From Bacteroidota bacterium (lineage in GTDB: Bacteria > Bacteroidota > Bacteroidia > UKL13-3): a stretch of 64,000 nucleotides of DNA. A program made the translations under genes and the position numbers. Under the pieces are notes generated by a model that worked only from the letters and a program-made list of their open reading frames with translations, made no database searches and had not been told where the DNA came from. The DNA is taken from assembly GCA_030680835.1 (NCBI GenBank), contig JAUXUD010000090.1, positions 1 through 64,000 of the forward strand, read 5' to 3'. Below are positions 26,588 through 36,252 of the stretch, one piece after another (the first letter of the stretch is position 1; the number at the start of each line of letters is the position of its first letter).

Positions 26588-26785
26588 CAATTTAAAAACA
26601 TCGGTGCAGGCGATTATTAAAAATTGCGGCTCTGATATTCATTTTCCAGCAAAGAGCCATCGAAAGATTCAGGTTAAACTTTGTTCCTTCGTTTCTTCAC
26701 AGTAAAAAAATATAGTCAACAAATCCCTCCCATTATTTGGCATTCGCTTTATTTATGCGCAAATTTGCGGATTCCAGAAAATAAA

Positions 26786-29023
26786 ATGAGTCAAACACAA
26801 CCCGTAGGAAATATTGCTACAACAGAACAGGCATTGCAACTTGGGTTGCGGCCCGAGGAGTTTGAAAAAATTAAAGAAATTTTAGGCAGAACGCCAAACT
26901 TCACAGAACTAAGTATATACAGTGTTATGTGGAGCGAACATTGTTCCTATAAGAACTCTATTGTTTGGCTTAAAACTTTGCCTAAAGAAGGAGAGAAAAT
27001 GCTGGCCAAAGCCGGTGAAGAAAACGCAGGTTTAATTGATATTGGTGATGGTTTGGCTTGTTGTTTTAAAATCGAGAGCCACAATCACCCGAGTGCCATT
27101 GAGCCGTATCAGGGTGCTGCAACCGGAGTTGGCGGGATTAACCGCGATATTTTCAGTATGGGAGCCCGGCCCATTGCCCAGTTAAACTCACTGCGCTTTG
27201 GAAATATTGAAAATGAACGTACCAAATGGCTGGTTCGCGGAGTAGTTAAGGGAATTGGAGATTATGGAAACGCTTTTGGAATTCCAACCGTGGGTGGTGA
27301 AGTTTATTTTGACGACTGTTACCAGATAAATCCTTTGGTTAATGCCATGAGTGTTGGCATTGCAAAGGTTGGCAAAACAGTTTCTGCAATTTCTGAAGGT
27401 TTAGGAAATCCCGTTTATATATTCGGATCCGCAACAGGCAAAGATGGAATTCATGGAGCTGCCTTTGCCTCAAAAGATATTACCGAAGATTCTGCAAAAG
27501 ACCTGCCTTCGGTTCAGGTAGGCGACCCATTTTGGGAGAAATTAATTTTGGAAGCGAGCCTGGAGTTGCTGGAAACCGATGCTGTTGTTGGCATGCAGGA
27601 TATGGGTGCAGCAGGGATTACCTGTTCAACCAGTGAAATGAGTGCAAAAAGCGGCACCGGCATGAAAGTATGGCTGGATAAGGTTCCGATGCGTCAAAAT
27701 GGGATGAAAGATTGGGAAATTCTGCTTTCTGAAAGTCAGGAACGAATGCTGGTGATTGTAAAAAAGGGAAAAGAGCAAATTGTTGAAAAAATATTTGAAA
27801 AATGGGATTTAACCTTTGCCATCATCGGTGAAGTTACCGATACGGAGCGCGTTCAGTATTTTATGAATGGCGAGTTACGGGCAGATATTCCGGGTGAAAG
27901 TCTTGTTTTGGGAGGAGGTGCTCCCGTGTATCATCGTGAGTATATTGAACCTAAATATTTTAAGGAGATAGAAAAATTTGAAATCAGTCAGGTTGAAGAT
28001 TGTTCAATTGAAGAAGCCATAATTATTACAAAATATTTATTGGGTCACCCAAACATTGCCAGCAGGCAATGGGTGTATAAGCAATACGACAGCATGGTGG
28101 GAACCATTAACCAAACCACAAATGCGCCTAGTGATGCCGCAGTGGTAAAGGTAAAAGGTTCAAACAAATCCATCGCCATGACGGTGGATTGCAATAGCCG
28201 TTATGTTTATGCAAATCCTTTTGTGGGTGCACAAATTGCAGTTTCGGAAGCTGCCAGGAATCTGGTTTGTTCGGGCGCTGAGCCGGCAGCAATTACCAAT
28301 TGCCTGAATTTTGGAAATCCCTACAATCCGGAAGTTTATTACCAGTTTGTATATGCGGTTAAAGGCATTGGAGAAGCCTGCAAAAAATTTGGTACACCCG
28401 TAACCGGCGGTAATGTTAGCTTTTACAACCAAAGCAGTGATGATAACGCGGTTTTTCCAACACCAACAATTGGTATGGTGGGGATTATTGAAGGGCGTAA
28501 AAAACACATGACCCTGGATTTTAAAAATGAAGGCGATTTGATTTATATGCTGGGAATTTCAAAAAACGATATCGCTTGTTCGCATTACCTGGCTCATTAT
28601 AAAAAAGTGGCTATGTCGCCGGCACCTTATTTTAACCTGGAAGAAGAACATAAATTGCATCAGGATTTGCTAAGCCTGATTCATGCGGATTTGGTTCAAA
28701 GTGCGCATGATGTGAGCGAAGGAGGCTTGATGATTGCACTGATGGAAAGTGCCATGGCCGGAAACCTGGGTTTTTCAATTATTACCCGGAATGATATCCG
28801 TCTGGATTCTGCCTTATTCGGAGAGGCACAAGGAAGAATAGTGGTTTCGGTAAATCCTGTTTTTTGCACTGCATTTGAAGCTCTGGTCAGGGAATCATCA
28901 ATAGTATGCGAAATACTTGGGAAGGTAACAGCAGGTACAATTGATGTAAATGGCCATGAATTTGGTTCATTAAAAAATTTCAGCAACACGTATGATACAG
29001 CTTTAGAGAATTATTTAAGTTAG
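26786..29023 (+). CDS. purL: Phosphoribosylformylglycinamidine synthase, PurL subunit
   Basis: Catalyses the ATP-dependent conversion of FGAR to FGAM in purine synthesis. At 745 residues it is the small PurL form, which works with separate PurQ and PurS proteins; neither is in the window. Visible landmarks are [52 protein letters not shown], and [18 protein letters not shown]. The C-terminal AIRS-like half contains [19 protein letters not shown] and [15 protein letters not shown]. The start is ATG 26786 (MSQTQPV), which aligns with other PurL N-termini; the longer frame from 26681 is rejected. tatC follows after 23 bp. Confidence 0.96.
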   Translation: MSQTQPVGNIATTEQALQLGLRPEEFEKIKEILGRTPNFTELSIYSVMWSEHCSYKNSIVWLKTLPKEGEKMLAKAGEENAGLIDIGDGLACCFKIESHNHPSAIEPYQGAATGVGGINRDIFSMGARPIAQLNSLRFGNIENERTKWLVRGVVKGIGDYGNAFGIPTVGGEVYFDDCYQINPLVNAMSVGIAKVGKTVSAISEGLGNPVYIFGSATGKDGIHGAAFASKDITEDSAKDLPSVQVGDPFWEKLILEASLELLETDAVVGMQDMGAAGITCSTSEMSAKSGTGMKVWLDKVPMRQNGMKDWEILLSESQERMLVIVKKGKEQIVEKIFEKWDLTFAIIGEVTDTERVQYFMNGELRADIPGESLVLGGGAPVYHREYIEPKYFKEIEKFEISQVEDCSIEEAIIITKYLLGHPNIASRQWVYKQYDSMVGTINQTTNAPSDAAVVKVKGSNKSIAMTVDCNSRYVYANPFVGAQIAVSEAARNLVCSGAEPAAITNCLNFGNPYNPEVYYQFVYAVKGIGEACKKFGTPVTGGNVSFYNQSSDDNAVFPTPTIGMVGIIEGRKKHMTLDFKNEGDLIYMLGISKNDIACSHYLAHYKKVAMSPAPYFNLEEEHKLHQDLLSLIHADLVQSAHDVSEGGLMIALMESAMAGNLGFSIITRNDIRLDSALFGEAQGRIVVSVNPVFCTAFEALVRESSIVCEILGKVTAGTIDVNGHEFGSLKNFSNTYDTALENYLS

Positions 29024-29046
29024 ATAGGTAAGGTTATAAAAAGTAA

Positions 29047-29877
29047 ATGGCATCAGATCAGATAGAAGAAAATACAATCAAGGATAAAGAAATGGGTTTT
29101 TTCGACCATATTGATGAGTTGAGAAAACACGTTATCCGCTCGGTAGTAGCTATTTTGGTTTGTGCAGTTGTGGTATTTGTAAACAAAAGCATCCTGTTCG
29201 ATACGATTCTGTTTGGACCCATACATGTTGATTTTTGGACCTACAGGCAAATGTGCGGACTCTCTCACTGGCTCACCGGGTCAGACCAATATTGTTTAAA
29301 AGAAATGGGTTTTGTACTCTCCAACATTGATATTACAGGGCAGTTTACACAGCACCTTTTTATTGCATTTGTTGGGGGAATTGTAATTTCATTTCCTTTT
29401 GTGCTGTATCAGTTCTGGGCATTTATCAAACCCGCTTTGGGTGCTACCGAAATACGTTATGCAAGGGGACTCGTTTTTTATAGTTCATCTTTGTTTTTTA
29501 TCGGAATTTTATTTGGCTATTATGTATTATCTCCGCTATCAATCAGTTTTTTAGGTTCATACCGGGTAAGCGAACTGGTAAGCAATGAGATTAATCTTGA
29601 ATCGTATATTTCTTTTTTATCAACACTTACTTTTGCAACCGGCATAATTTTTGAGATGCCTATTTTGGTTTATTTTTTAGCTAAAATAGGTGTTTTGGGT
29701 AGCAGTTTAATGCGCAGGTATCGCAGGTATGCGTTGGTTGTAATATTAATACTGGCGGGCATTTTAACGCCTTCACCCGATATGGCCAGCCAGATTATGA
29801 TGGCATTACCTTTATACGGATTATATGAGTTAAGTATATTGGTAGCCAAGGGTGTAGAGAAAAATAAACTAAAATAA
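29047..29877 (+). CDS. tatC: Sec-independent protein translocase TatC
   Basis: Inner membrane receptor of the twin-arginine export system, 276 residues with six hydrophobic segments. The conserved N-terminal block MGFFDHIDELRKHVIRSV and the central FVLYQFWAFIKPAL, with the P-loop-adjacent Glu/Phe features of TatC, are clear. The segment SYISFLSTLTFATGIIFEMP is the late conserved block. The protein is a little longer than E. coli TatC because of an insert between TM1 and TM2 (WTYRQMCGLSHWLTGS). TatA/B genes are not next to it. It lies 23 bp downstream of purL. Confidence 0.95.
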   Translation: MASDQIEENTIKDKEMGFFDHIDELRKHVIRSVVAILVCAVVVFVNKSILFDTILFGPIHVDFWTYRQMCGLSHWLTGSDQYCLKEMGFVLSNIDITGQFTQHLFIAFVGGIVISFPFVLYQFWAFIKPALGATEIRYARGLVFYSSSLFFIGILFGYYVLSPLSISFLGSYRVSELVSNEINLESYISFLSTLTFATGIIFEMPILVYFLAKIGVLGSSLMRRYRRYALVVILILAGILTPSPDMASQIMMALPLYGLYELSILVAKGVEKNKLK

Positions 29878-29931
29878 ATTTTTTATTTTTACGGCTTTAA
29901 TTTACATTTACCTTAAAATAACGTATCATAA

Positions 29932-30393
29932 ATGAATAAAAATGTCAACTTGTTTTTAGGAGTAATCATCCTTGCAATTTCGTTTTACGGCTGTAAAAAG
30001 GCTGAAAAACAATTGCCTTTAACTTCTGATGAGGCATTAATTACATCAAAAGATTGGGTAATGATAGCAGGTGAAATTGCTTCTCAGGGTGGGAAAATAG
30101 ACTTTTATAGAATTTTACCGGATTGTCAAAAAGATGATTTAACCCGGTATAATGCAGACAATACAACTACCTATAAATCGGGAGCTGTTAAATGCAATCC
30201 TGATGAGCCGGAGGTTTCGCCCGGAGGTACCTGGTATCTGGACAAAGAAAAAAAAATATTTATTACATACGACAGCGGGGATACAACCCGGATGGATATT
30301 TTAGATTTGACCGCAACAACCTTTATCGTTTCAGAAACCAATAGCACTGGAGGGAACAGTGTTACCACGGTTATTACCTACTCAAGCAAGTAA
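29932..30393 (+). CDS. Small lipocalin-like lipoprotein (copy 1)
   Basis: A 153-residue lipoprotein with lipobox SFYGC (Cys ~21). The mature part is beta-rich: SKDWVMIAGEIASQGGKIDFY, DDLTRYNADNTTTYKSGAVKC, GGTWYLDKEKKIFITY, TTFIVSETN. The pattern resembles Bacteroidota lipocalin-like domains. Two Cys (about residues 65 and 84) could form a disulphide and are shared with the next gene. It lies 95 bp upstream of a paralogue. Function unknown; likely outer membrane or periplasmic. Confidence 0.78.
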   Translation: MNKNVNLFLGVIILAISFYGCKKAEKQLPLTSDEALITSKDWVMIAGEIASQGGKIDFYRILPDCQKDDLTRYNADNTTTYKSGAVKCNPDEPEVSPGGTWYLDKEKKIFITYDSGDTTRMDILDLTATTFIVSETNSTGGNSVTTVITYSSK

Positions 30394-30488
30394 AACAGAT
30401 TGAAATAAAATAAATCTTGCAATTCTGATATTTGTTATAACTTTACATTGTTTTTCGACATTAAATTTATCATTTAAATTAAATTAAT

Positions 30489-30953
30489 ATGAAAACAATT
30501 AAAAGCTTCACCACAACATTTCTTTTTACAATTATCATATTGTTTTCTTCATGTAAAAAAGATGAAACAAAGCCTGTAGAAACCGTTTCAAAAGCACCAA
30601 CACTCACTGCTAAAGATTGGTTGCTGATTGCTTCAAAAGGAGAGGCCCTGGGTGTTACCATTGATCTTTATGATAAGATGGATGCCTGTCTGAAAGATAA
30701 TTTAACCAAATACAATACGGATAAATCAATTACTGCAAAGTCGGGCTCAGTTAAATGCTTTCCATCTGAACCCGATTCATATCTGTCAGGTATGTGGACA
30801 CTGCTGGAGAACGAAACCAAATTAAGGATTATTGATTTTGATACAATTGACTGGAAACTGATAACCTTAAATTCAACCACATTAAAAGTAACATATTCTG
30901 ATAACAGCGGCAGCACGACCCAAACAATAACCAATACTTTTTCGGCGCAGTAA
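30489..30953 (+). CDS. Small lipocalin-like lipoprotein (copy 2)
   Basis: A 154-residue paralogue of the preceding gene: TAKDWLLIASKGEALGVTIDLY, DNLTKYNTDKSITAKSGSVKC and PDSYLSGMWTLLENETKLRI align with copy 1 along their length, including the two Cys. Signal ends LFSSC (Cys ~21). Its start overlaps no other gene. An intrinsic terminator follows at 30971. Same caveats on function as copy 1. Confidence 0.78.
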   Translation: MKTIKSFTTTFLFTIIILFSSCKKDETKPVETVSKAPTLTAKDWLLIASKGEALGVTIDLYDKMDACLKDNLTKYNTDKSITAKSGSVKCFPSEPDSYLSGMWTLLENETKLRIIDFDTIDWKLITLNSTTLKVTYSDNSGSTTQTITNTFSAQ

Positions 30954-30970
30954 TAGTTACTGCATATATT

Positions 30971-31000
30971 AAAGCCGCATTGTTACATGTGGCTTTTTTT
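30971..31000 (+). terminator. Intrinsic terminator
   Basis: AAAGCCGCAT-tgttac-ATGTGGCTTT is a 10-bp stem with one G-T pair and a 6-nt loop, followed by a T-rich run. It ends the twin lipoprotein unit before rpiB. Confidence 0.8.
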
Positions 31001-31017
31001 ATTTGTATACATAGATG

Positions 31018-31025
31018 TAACTTTG
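31018..31025 (+). promoter_or_regulatory. Candidate -7 promoter box of rpiB
   Basis: TAACTTTG fits TAnnTTTG and ends only 4 nt before the ATG at 31030. If used, transcription would begin at or just after the start codon. A TTTG at 31002-31005 is too close to be a standard -33 box. Confidence 0.35.
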
Positions 31026-31029
31026 AACC

Positions 31030-31458
31030 ATGAAAATAGCAATAGGTTGCGATCACGCTGGTTTTGAATTTAAAGAAGCAATCAAAAAAATGTTGAGCGA
31101 TGCGGGACATGAGGTAAATGATTTTGGCACCTATAGTACCGATTCGATGGATTATCCGGATATTGCCCACCCGGTTGCAGGTGCTGTAGAAACCAGGGAG
31201 TGCGAACTTGGGGTATTGATTTGCGGAAGTGCAAACGGTGTGGCAATGGCAGCAAATAAGCATCAGGGAATCAGGGCGGCAATATGCTGGCAAAATGATT
31301 TAAGTTTTTTGGCACGAACCCATAACGATGCAAATATTGTTTGTTTACCTGCACGGTTTATTTCAATTGACATGGCCATTCAAATTGTTCAAACGTTTAT
31401 CAGCACCCAATTTGAAGGGGGCAGGCATGCAAACCGTGTAAATAAAATTGACTGTTAA
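31030..31458 (+). CDS. rpiB: Ribose-5-phosphate isomerase B
   Basis: Interconverts ribose 5-phosphate and ribulose 5-phosphate in the pentose phosphate pathway. The 142-residue protein shows the RpiB/LacAB fold landmarks IAIGCDHAGFEFKEAI, YPDIAHPVA, the catalytic-Cys loop LICGSANGVAMAANK and HNDANIVCLPARF. The loop reads CGSANG rather than the more usual CGTGIG. Length is typical. meaB starts 17 bp downstream on the same strand. Confidence 0.94.
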   Translation: MKIAIGCDHAGFEFKEAIKKMLSDAGHEVNDFGTYSTDSMDYPDIAHPVAGAVETRECELGVLICGSANGVAMAANKHQGIRAAICWQNDLSFLARTHNDANIVCLPARFISIDMAIQIVQTFISTQFEGGRHANRVNKIDC

Positions 31459-31475
31459 GGCTCTCAGATAAACCC

Positions 31476-32378
31476 GTGCAAAAAAATTTAATAGAAAAAA
31501 TTCAGGAGGGTGATATGCGGGCTTTGGCACGCTTTATTTCTATGGTTGAAAATGAAGCTCCGGGCTATGAAAAAATCTTATCAACTTTAATTTTTGCCAA
31601 CACCCCTGTAATCGGAATAACAGGTCCGCCAGGAGCCGGCAAAAGTACCCTTATCAATGGCCTTGCAAGCAATTTATTAAAGCAAAACAAAAAAGTTGCC
31701 ATCATTGCAGTCGATCCAAGTTCTCCATTTAATCATGGCGCTTTAATGGGTGACCGATTGCGGATGAGTGAACATTTTCTGAATCCGAAGCTTTTTATCC
31801 GAAGCATGGCTACCAGAGGCAATTTAGGTGGGCTGGCCCCAAAAATATTTGAAGTTTGTGATGTTTTAAGAGCATTTCACTTTGATTATATTATTATTGA
31901 AACTGTGGGTGTAGGGCAAAGTGAAGTAGAAATTGCAGGATTGGCCGACACAACGGTTCTGGTTTTGGTGCCTGAGGCAGGTGATGATATTCAAACAATG
32001 AAAAGTGGTGTATTGGAAATAGCCGATATTTTTGTACTCAACAAAGCGGATCGGGAAGGGGCCGATATTTTCTATAAAAATCTGGCAGCATTAGCCCATA
32101 TCAATGCAAGCGAACAATGGGAAATTCCGGTAATAAAAACCATTGCCAGCCAACAGCAAGGTATTGATTTATTGGTGCAGGCGATTCACAATCACGCATT
32201 TATTCCGGTTAACTCTTTCAAAAAAATACATCTTTTGGCCCAAAAAGCATTGGTAATGATTAAAGCATTAAGAACAAATGATATTGATTTTAATATGCTT
32301 GAAAACGATTTAAAATCAGAAACCACCGGGTTGAATTTTAATTTATACCGATATATTGAAAAGTATAGATTGAAATAA
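31476..32378 (+). CDS. meaB: Methylmalonyl-CoA mutase-associated GTPase MeaB
   Basis: A 300-residue G3E-family GTPase that chaperones adenosylcobalamin loading and protection of methylmalonyl-CoA mutase. The Walker A motif GPPGAGKST lies at ~50-58, followed by AVDPSSPFNHGALMGDR (Mg/base switch region), and IIETVGVGQSEVEIA. NKAD is the guanine-specificity motif. Start is GTG at 31476. The mutase genes are not in the window, but its presence means a B12-dependent pathway, which agrees with the B12 import operon at 5.4-9.9 kb. The next gene starts 11 bp downstream. Confidence 0.94.
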   Translation: MQKNLIEKIQEGDMRALARFISMVENEAPGYEKILSTLIFANTPVIGITGPPGAGKSTLINGLASNLLKQNKKVAIIAVDPSSPFNHGALMGDRLRMSEHFLNPKLFIRSMATRGNLGGLAPKIFEVCDVLRAFHFDYIIIETVGVGQSEVEIAGLADTTVLVLVPEAGDDIQTMKSGVLEIADIFVLNKADREGADIFYKNLAALAHINASEQWEIPVIKTIASQQQGIDLLVQAIHNHAFIPVNSFKKIHLLAQKALVMIKALRTNDIDFNMLENDLKSETTGLNFNLYRYIEKYRLK

Positions 32379-32389
32379 GAAAAATAATT

Positions 32390-32962
32390 ATGCGTATTAC
32401 ACTTTTATCAGGCTCGGCCCGTTCCAACAACAATACGATCCGGGTTGCAGAGGCCATTAAAAAATTACTTGAACCGAAACATGCGGTGCGTATCGTTGAC
32501 TTTATGGAATACGATATTCCATTAATAGCCCAGGGCGGTTTGAACCCAGGTACTTTAACTGCTTTTCAGAAGTATTTGATTGATAAATTAGATGAAGCAC
32601 ATATAGTTATATTTATATCACCTGAATACAACTGGAGTACAACACCCGAAATATTAAATATGCTGCACCTGTTGCCGGAACGGCCCTATAATAATATATT
32701 TAACAACAAAGTATTCGCATTTGTTGGGGTTTCAACCGGTAGAGGAGGGAAAGCTCCTGCCGTACATCTCATGCAAATTGTAAATAAGCTGATTAGTTTC
32801 AGTAACCACGATTCCATAGTATCTGCACGTATATTCGAATCACATGATACAAAGGAAGCACTGGATCATGAAGGAAACAGTTTGGGTAATGAAACCTATA
32901 ACAAAGGACTCTATGATTTTTGCAACTATACCATCAGAATTGCAGAACGATGGTTTAAATAA
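32390..32962 (+). CDS. NADPH-dependent FMN reductase
   Basis: A 190-residue flavodoxin-like protein. LLSGSARSNNNTIRVAEAI is the FMN phosphate-binding loop and FISPEYNWSTTPEILNML is the conserved second block of the SsuE/ArsH-type family. No secretion signal. Likely a cytosolic NAD(P)H:FMN or quinone reductase; substrate not determined. It lies 11 bp after meaB and only 6 bp before the end of the convergent gldH. Confidence 0.88.
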   Translation: MRITLLSGSARSNNNTIRVAEAIKKLLEPKHAVRIVDFMEYDIPLIAQGGLNPGTLTAFQKYLIDKLDEAHIVIFISPEYNWSTTPEILNMLHLLPERPYNNIFNNKVFAFVGVSTGRGGKAPAVHLMQIVNKLISFSNHDSIVSARIFESHDTKEALDHEGNSLGNETYNKGLYDFCNYTIRIAERWFK

Positions 32963-32968
32963 ATTACT

Positions 32969-33442
32969 TTACTTCACCAAAGCAGCCTCTTCAATTCTTA
33001 TCCCTGCTGATTTTACATTCAATAAAGTATCATTACGCATATTTTGTTCCAGTTCAAAACGGTAAATTCCTCTTTCATGAAATTTGATGTTTGGATAAAC
33101 CTGTATCTGATAATCATATAAATCTCCCAAACCTTTACCCAGCCATCTTCCGCTTTCATCAGCAAGTATAAATTCCTTTCGTTCCTTTAGTGTAAGTTTA
33201 CTCGGACTGGTTTGATGGAGCATCATAAATAAATTGCAGTATTTATAATCATTGCTCACTCTCAGGTTCACATAAATATTATAAAATTTATTGGTATCCT
33301 CAATGTTCACATCAAACAATAAATGGTTTTTATAGTACCATTGCTCGTTTGCAATTTCTTTATTTTCATCAAACAAACGCGCTTTATCGCAGGCTTCAAT
33401 GCAAAATAAAGCGCATAACAATACCAGATAAATATTTTTCAT
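32969..33442 (-). CDS. gldH: Gliding motility lipoprotein GldH
   Basis: A 157-residue lipoprotein (signal ends FCIEAC, Cys ~18) with the GldH pattern: LFDENKEIANEQWYYKNHLLFDVNI near the N-terminus and GRWLGKGLGDLYDYQI in the C-terminal half. GldH is required for gliding in Flavobacterium and also occurs in non-gliding Bacteroidota. The start is ATG at 33442; the TTG at 33454 adjoining the ricT stop gives a poorer signal peptide. It is the last gene of holB-ricT-gldH, with 12 bp from the ricT stop. No other gld genes are in the window. Confidence 0.88.
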   Translation of the reverse strand: MKNIYLVLLCALFCIEACDKARLFDENKEIANEQWYYKNHLLFDVNIEDTNKFYNIYVNLRVSNDYKYCNLFMMLHQTSPSKLTLKERKEFILADESGRWLGKGLGDLYDYQIQVYPNIKFHERGIYRFELEQNMRNDTLLNVKSAGIRIEEAALVK

Positions 33443-33454
33443 ATACCTGTTCAA

Positions 33455-34822
33455 TTAAGGTTTAGGTTTGCGGTTTTGATTGTTACGGTTTCTGTTAAAA
33501 TTGTTGGGTTTACGATTTGGATTTTGCTGATTTGGATTCTGCTGATTCGGATTTTGCTGAATTTTATTTTGTTGATTCGGAACCGTTCTGTTCGGATTAA
33601 CTGCTGATTTATCCGGGGTTTCCGGTGCAGGCTTATTTGTAAAGCCGATGCCTTTATTTTGTGCTCCGCGATTCCGGTTACTCTTATTCCGGTCACCGGA
33701 ATTTCGTTTGCTTCTGTCGCGTTCATCCAGGCGGGTAAGACTGTCAACACCCATATCATTTTTAAACTCAAGTTCTGCTTTTTCAGGTTTAAGGGGTTTT
33801 TTCTCAAAAAGCACCAATTCGGGTTTTTCTCCTTTTCTGTTACTGTCCTGAAATTCTCTGACCTGTTTAACCGGAAAGCTAATCCATTCACCTCCCATTT
33901 CCGTTTGAGGGGCGAACCACATCATACGTTTTAGGATATCTGTTTTAACCGAGCGATATGTTTTCTCATTTGCAAACTGGAGTGTAACTGTATTTTCAGT
34001 TGGAAATTCGCCCAGGGCTTCCATATAACTGTCCAATTCGTAATTCAAACAGCATTTTAACTTACCACATTGCCCGCTAAGTTTTAAAGGATTCAGTGAT
34101 AAATTCTGGTAACGTGCGGCATTTGTATGAACAAGTTTAAAATCTGTAAGCCAGGTACTGCAGCACAATTCGCGCCCACAACTACCAATACCCCCTAAAC
34201 GTGCTGCCTCTTGCCGGTATCCAACCTGACGCATTTCTATGCGTACTTTAAAAGAATCAGCAAGTCGCTTTATCAATTCCCTGAAATCAACCCGATCTTC
34301 TGCAGTATAAAAAAAAGTTGCTTTGCGCCGGTCGCCCTGATATTCAACATCGCTTAGTTTCATGCTCAAACCCAGCTCCATGGCGATGCTTCGGGCTTTA
34401 TACATAGTAGGAACTTCAAGTTCCTGGTTTTCTTTCCATTTGGCTATATCAGCCTCGCTTGCCCTTCTGGTAATCTTTTTAAAATCGGTATCGTTTTCAC
34501 TCCGGTTAAATTTTTTCAACTGCAATTTAACCAGTTCCCCTTTTAAGGCAACTTTGCCAATGTCGTAACCATTTTCGGTTTCAACAACTACAAACTCATT
34601 AATATAAAAATCAATATGATATGAATTTTTATAAAATTCTTTACGTGTACCTTTAAACCTGACTTCAACAATATCGAATGGTTTCATATGAGGTGGAAGA
34701 TCCATCTCACTTAACCAGTTATAGGTATTTAATTTATTACATCCACCTGTGCTGCAACCGCCACTGCTGCAACCTCCGGTGGTACAGCCGCCTGTGCTGC
34801 AACTTCCTGAACCACATCCCAT
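33455..34822 (-). CDS. ricT: RicT/YaaT-type PSP1 protein with Cys-rich N-terminus
   Basis: A 455-residue PSP1-domain protein. In Bacillus, RicT (YaaT) forms a complex with RicA and RicF that binds [4Fe-4S] clusters and affects mRNA maturation; yaaT is also next to holB there, as here. The N-terminus has six Cys at positions 3, 8, 13, 18, 23 and 28, spaced exactly five apart in Gly/Ser/Thr-rich sequence. The PSP1 core spans ~45-280 with GIGSCGRELCCSTWL and SGQCGKLKCCLNYEL, extra Cys clusters. Residues ~355-455 are low-complexity Asn/Gln/Pro/Arg-rich with QQNPN repeats. A 75-bp gap separates it from holB. Confidence 0.9.
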   Translation of the reverse strand: MGCGSGSCSTGGCTTGGCSSGGCSTGGCNKLNTYNWLSEMDLPPHMKPFDIVEVRFKGTRKEFYKNSYHIDFYINEFVVVETENGYDIGKVALKGELVKLQLKKFNRSENDTDFKKITRRASEADIAKWKENQELEVPTMYKARSIAMELGLSMKLSDVEYQGDRRKATFFYTAEDRVDFRELIKRLADSFKVRIEMRQVGYRQEAARLGGIGSCGRELCCSTWLTDFKLVHTNAARYQNLSLNPLKLSGQCGKLKCCLNYELDSYMEALGEFPTENTVTLQFANEKTYRSVKTDILKRMMWFAPQTEMGGEWISFPVKQVREFQDSNRKGEKPELVLFEKKPLKPEKAELEFKNDMGVDSLTRLDERDRSKRNSGDRNKSNRNRGAQNKGIGFTNKPAPETPDKSAVNPNRTVPNQQNKIQQNPNQQNPNQQNPNRKPNNFNRNRNNQNRKPKP

Positions 34823-34897
34823 TTTATATACTTCCTGCTCTGATAAAAGTTAAACATAAATGTTGCACGCATGCAATCTCAAATTTTTTTTAAACTG

Positions 34898-36019
34898 TTA
34901 AGCTGCTTTTGCTCCACTCTTCAATTGTCTGCCAATATACAAAGAAAGATTTAAAAACATTATTTTTAGGTTGGCATTCCTTTCTGTAAATATCACAGCC
35001 TCATCGAGTGCTTTAGTAATTTCAGGAATGTTTTGCGAATGAATAAAGTTTGTAAACTTTAACAAAAACTGTAATTCCTGATCATTTACCCGTAATAATT
35101 TTTGATCCCCATAGCGGTAAATAAACGCGGCACGTATCATTTGAGAAGTATATCCGATAAAGTTTTTTACGTATTCTCTACCCGAACCACTTATTTCATC
35201 AACCCATTTCTGCATTTCGTCTATTTTGCCGCTATAACAAAACCGCATCCAGTTGCTGAATTGCAAAAAATAACCATCGTGTTCCATCCCCGCCAAACTC
35301 ATTGCCAGGTTGTAGTTGCCATCAGCAAGACGTGCAATATCCGTTGCTTTTTGGGGCGTACATTCATGATTTGTAATTAAAGCCTTCTCAATTTCTGCAT
35401 CCTTTAATTTCGGAATTTTTATCGTTTGAGATCTCGACAGGATGGTTGCAATTATTTTTTCTGTATTGTTTGCCACCAAAATAATTAAAGTTCCCAGGGG
35501 AGGTTCTTCCAGTAATTTTAGCAGAACATTGCCTTCGTTTTTTAAATGCTCGGGTTGCCAGATAATCTGCGTTTTAAATTTAGCCTCATAGGCTGTAAGT
35601 CCTAAACGATGCACTACATCACGGCATTCATCAATGGTAATATTACCCTGTTTATTGGCACCCGAATCAAGTGTATTGAGCCAGTCAAAATCAGATAGGT
35701 ACGGATTTTTTATAAATGATTCCCGCCAGTCTTCAGCCAGTTCACGACTTAATTTATAAGGAGAAATTGTGGGTACTGTAAAATGCAAATCCGGATGAAT
35801 GAGTTTGTCAAACTTCACACAGGAAGAGCACATTCCGCAACTGTCATCAATCTGAGGATTCAGGCAATTTACGTATTGGGCAAATGCAATAGCCAATGGT
35901 AGGTTCCCGCTTCCTTCAGGACCGGCAAACAGCTGTGTATGGCTAATTCTTCCTTCGGAAGCCATGTTTATAAGACGGTCCTTTATATAATCCTGGCCAA
36001 CAATTTGTTTAAATAGCAC
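34898..36019 (-). CDS. holB: DNA polymerase III delta-prime subunit
   Basis: Clamp-loader subunit of DNA polymerase III, 373 residues. The N-terminal block FKQIVGQDYIKDRLINM...RISHTQLFAGPEGSG contains a degenerate P-loop, as usual for delta-prime, which does not hydrolyse ATP. A Cys cluster (CGMCSSC, with an upstream Cys) fits the structural zinc module. LLKLLEEPPLGTLIILVANN and the SRSQ segment complete the AAA+ core. It leads the holB-ricT-gldH group on the minus strand; the first two are syntenic with Firmicutes. Confidence 0.92.
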   Translation of the reverse strand: MLFKQIVGQDYIKDRLINMASEGRISHTQLFAGPEGSGNLPLAIAFAQYVNCLNPQIDDSCGMCSSCVKFDKLIHPDLHFTVPTISPYKLSRELAEDWRESFIKNPYLSDFDWLNTLDSGANKQGNITIDECRDVVHRLGLTAYEAKFKTQIIWQPEHLKNEGNVLLKLLEEPPLGTLIILVANNTEKIIATILSRSQTIKIPKLKDAEIEKALITNHECTPQKATDIARLADGNYNLAMSLAGMEHDGYFLQFSNWMRFCYSGKIDEMQKWVDEISGSGREYVKNFIGYTSQMIRAAFIYRYGDQKLLRVNDQELQFLLKFTNFIHSQNIPEITKALDEAVIFTERNANLKIMFLNLSLYIGRQLKSGAKAA

Positions 36020-36252
36020 GGTTGTTTATGTTAAAGTTTGCAAAGTAATACCAAATATAAAATAATAACAGCGCTTTCGATTTAAAATTTAAACACATGT
36101 ATTGCCCGTTACAGCACCTGTTCCTGATATGCGTATCATTAAAAAGTGTAAAATAAATGTAAATAAAACTTAAAGTTTCCTTAAACAGGTTAATTATTGT
36201 ACCTTTTCTGATGAAAGGATTAGTATTGCACAAAAATTAATATTGCATTAAA

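Noticed and set aside
26681-26785. Longer N-terminus for PurL
   Set aside because: The extra residues resemble no PurL start and cross the presumed promoter region.
33443-33454. TTG start for GldH next to the ricT stop
   Set aside because: ATG 33442 gives a proper lipoprotein signal peptide.
36021-36252. tRNA or other RNA gene in the holB/zinc-ribbon gap
   Set aside because: No cloverleaf or GTTCGAATC-type arm seen; only AT-rich sequence with weak promoter-like boxes and a CCTTT...AAAGG hairpin.
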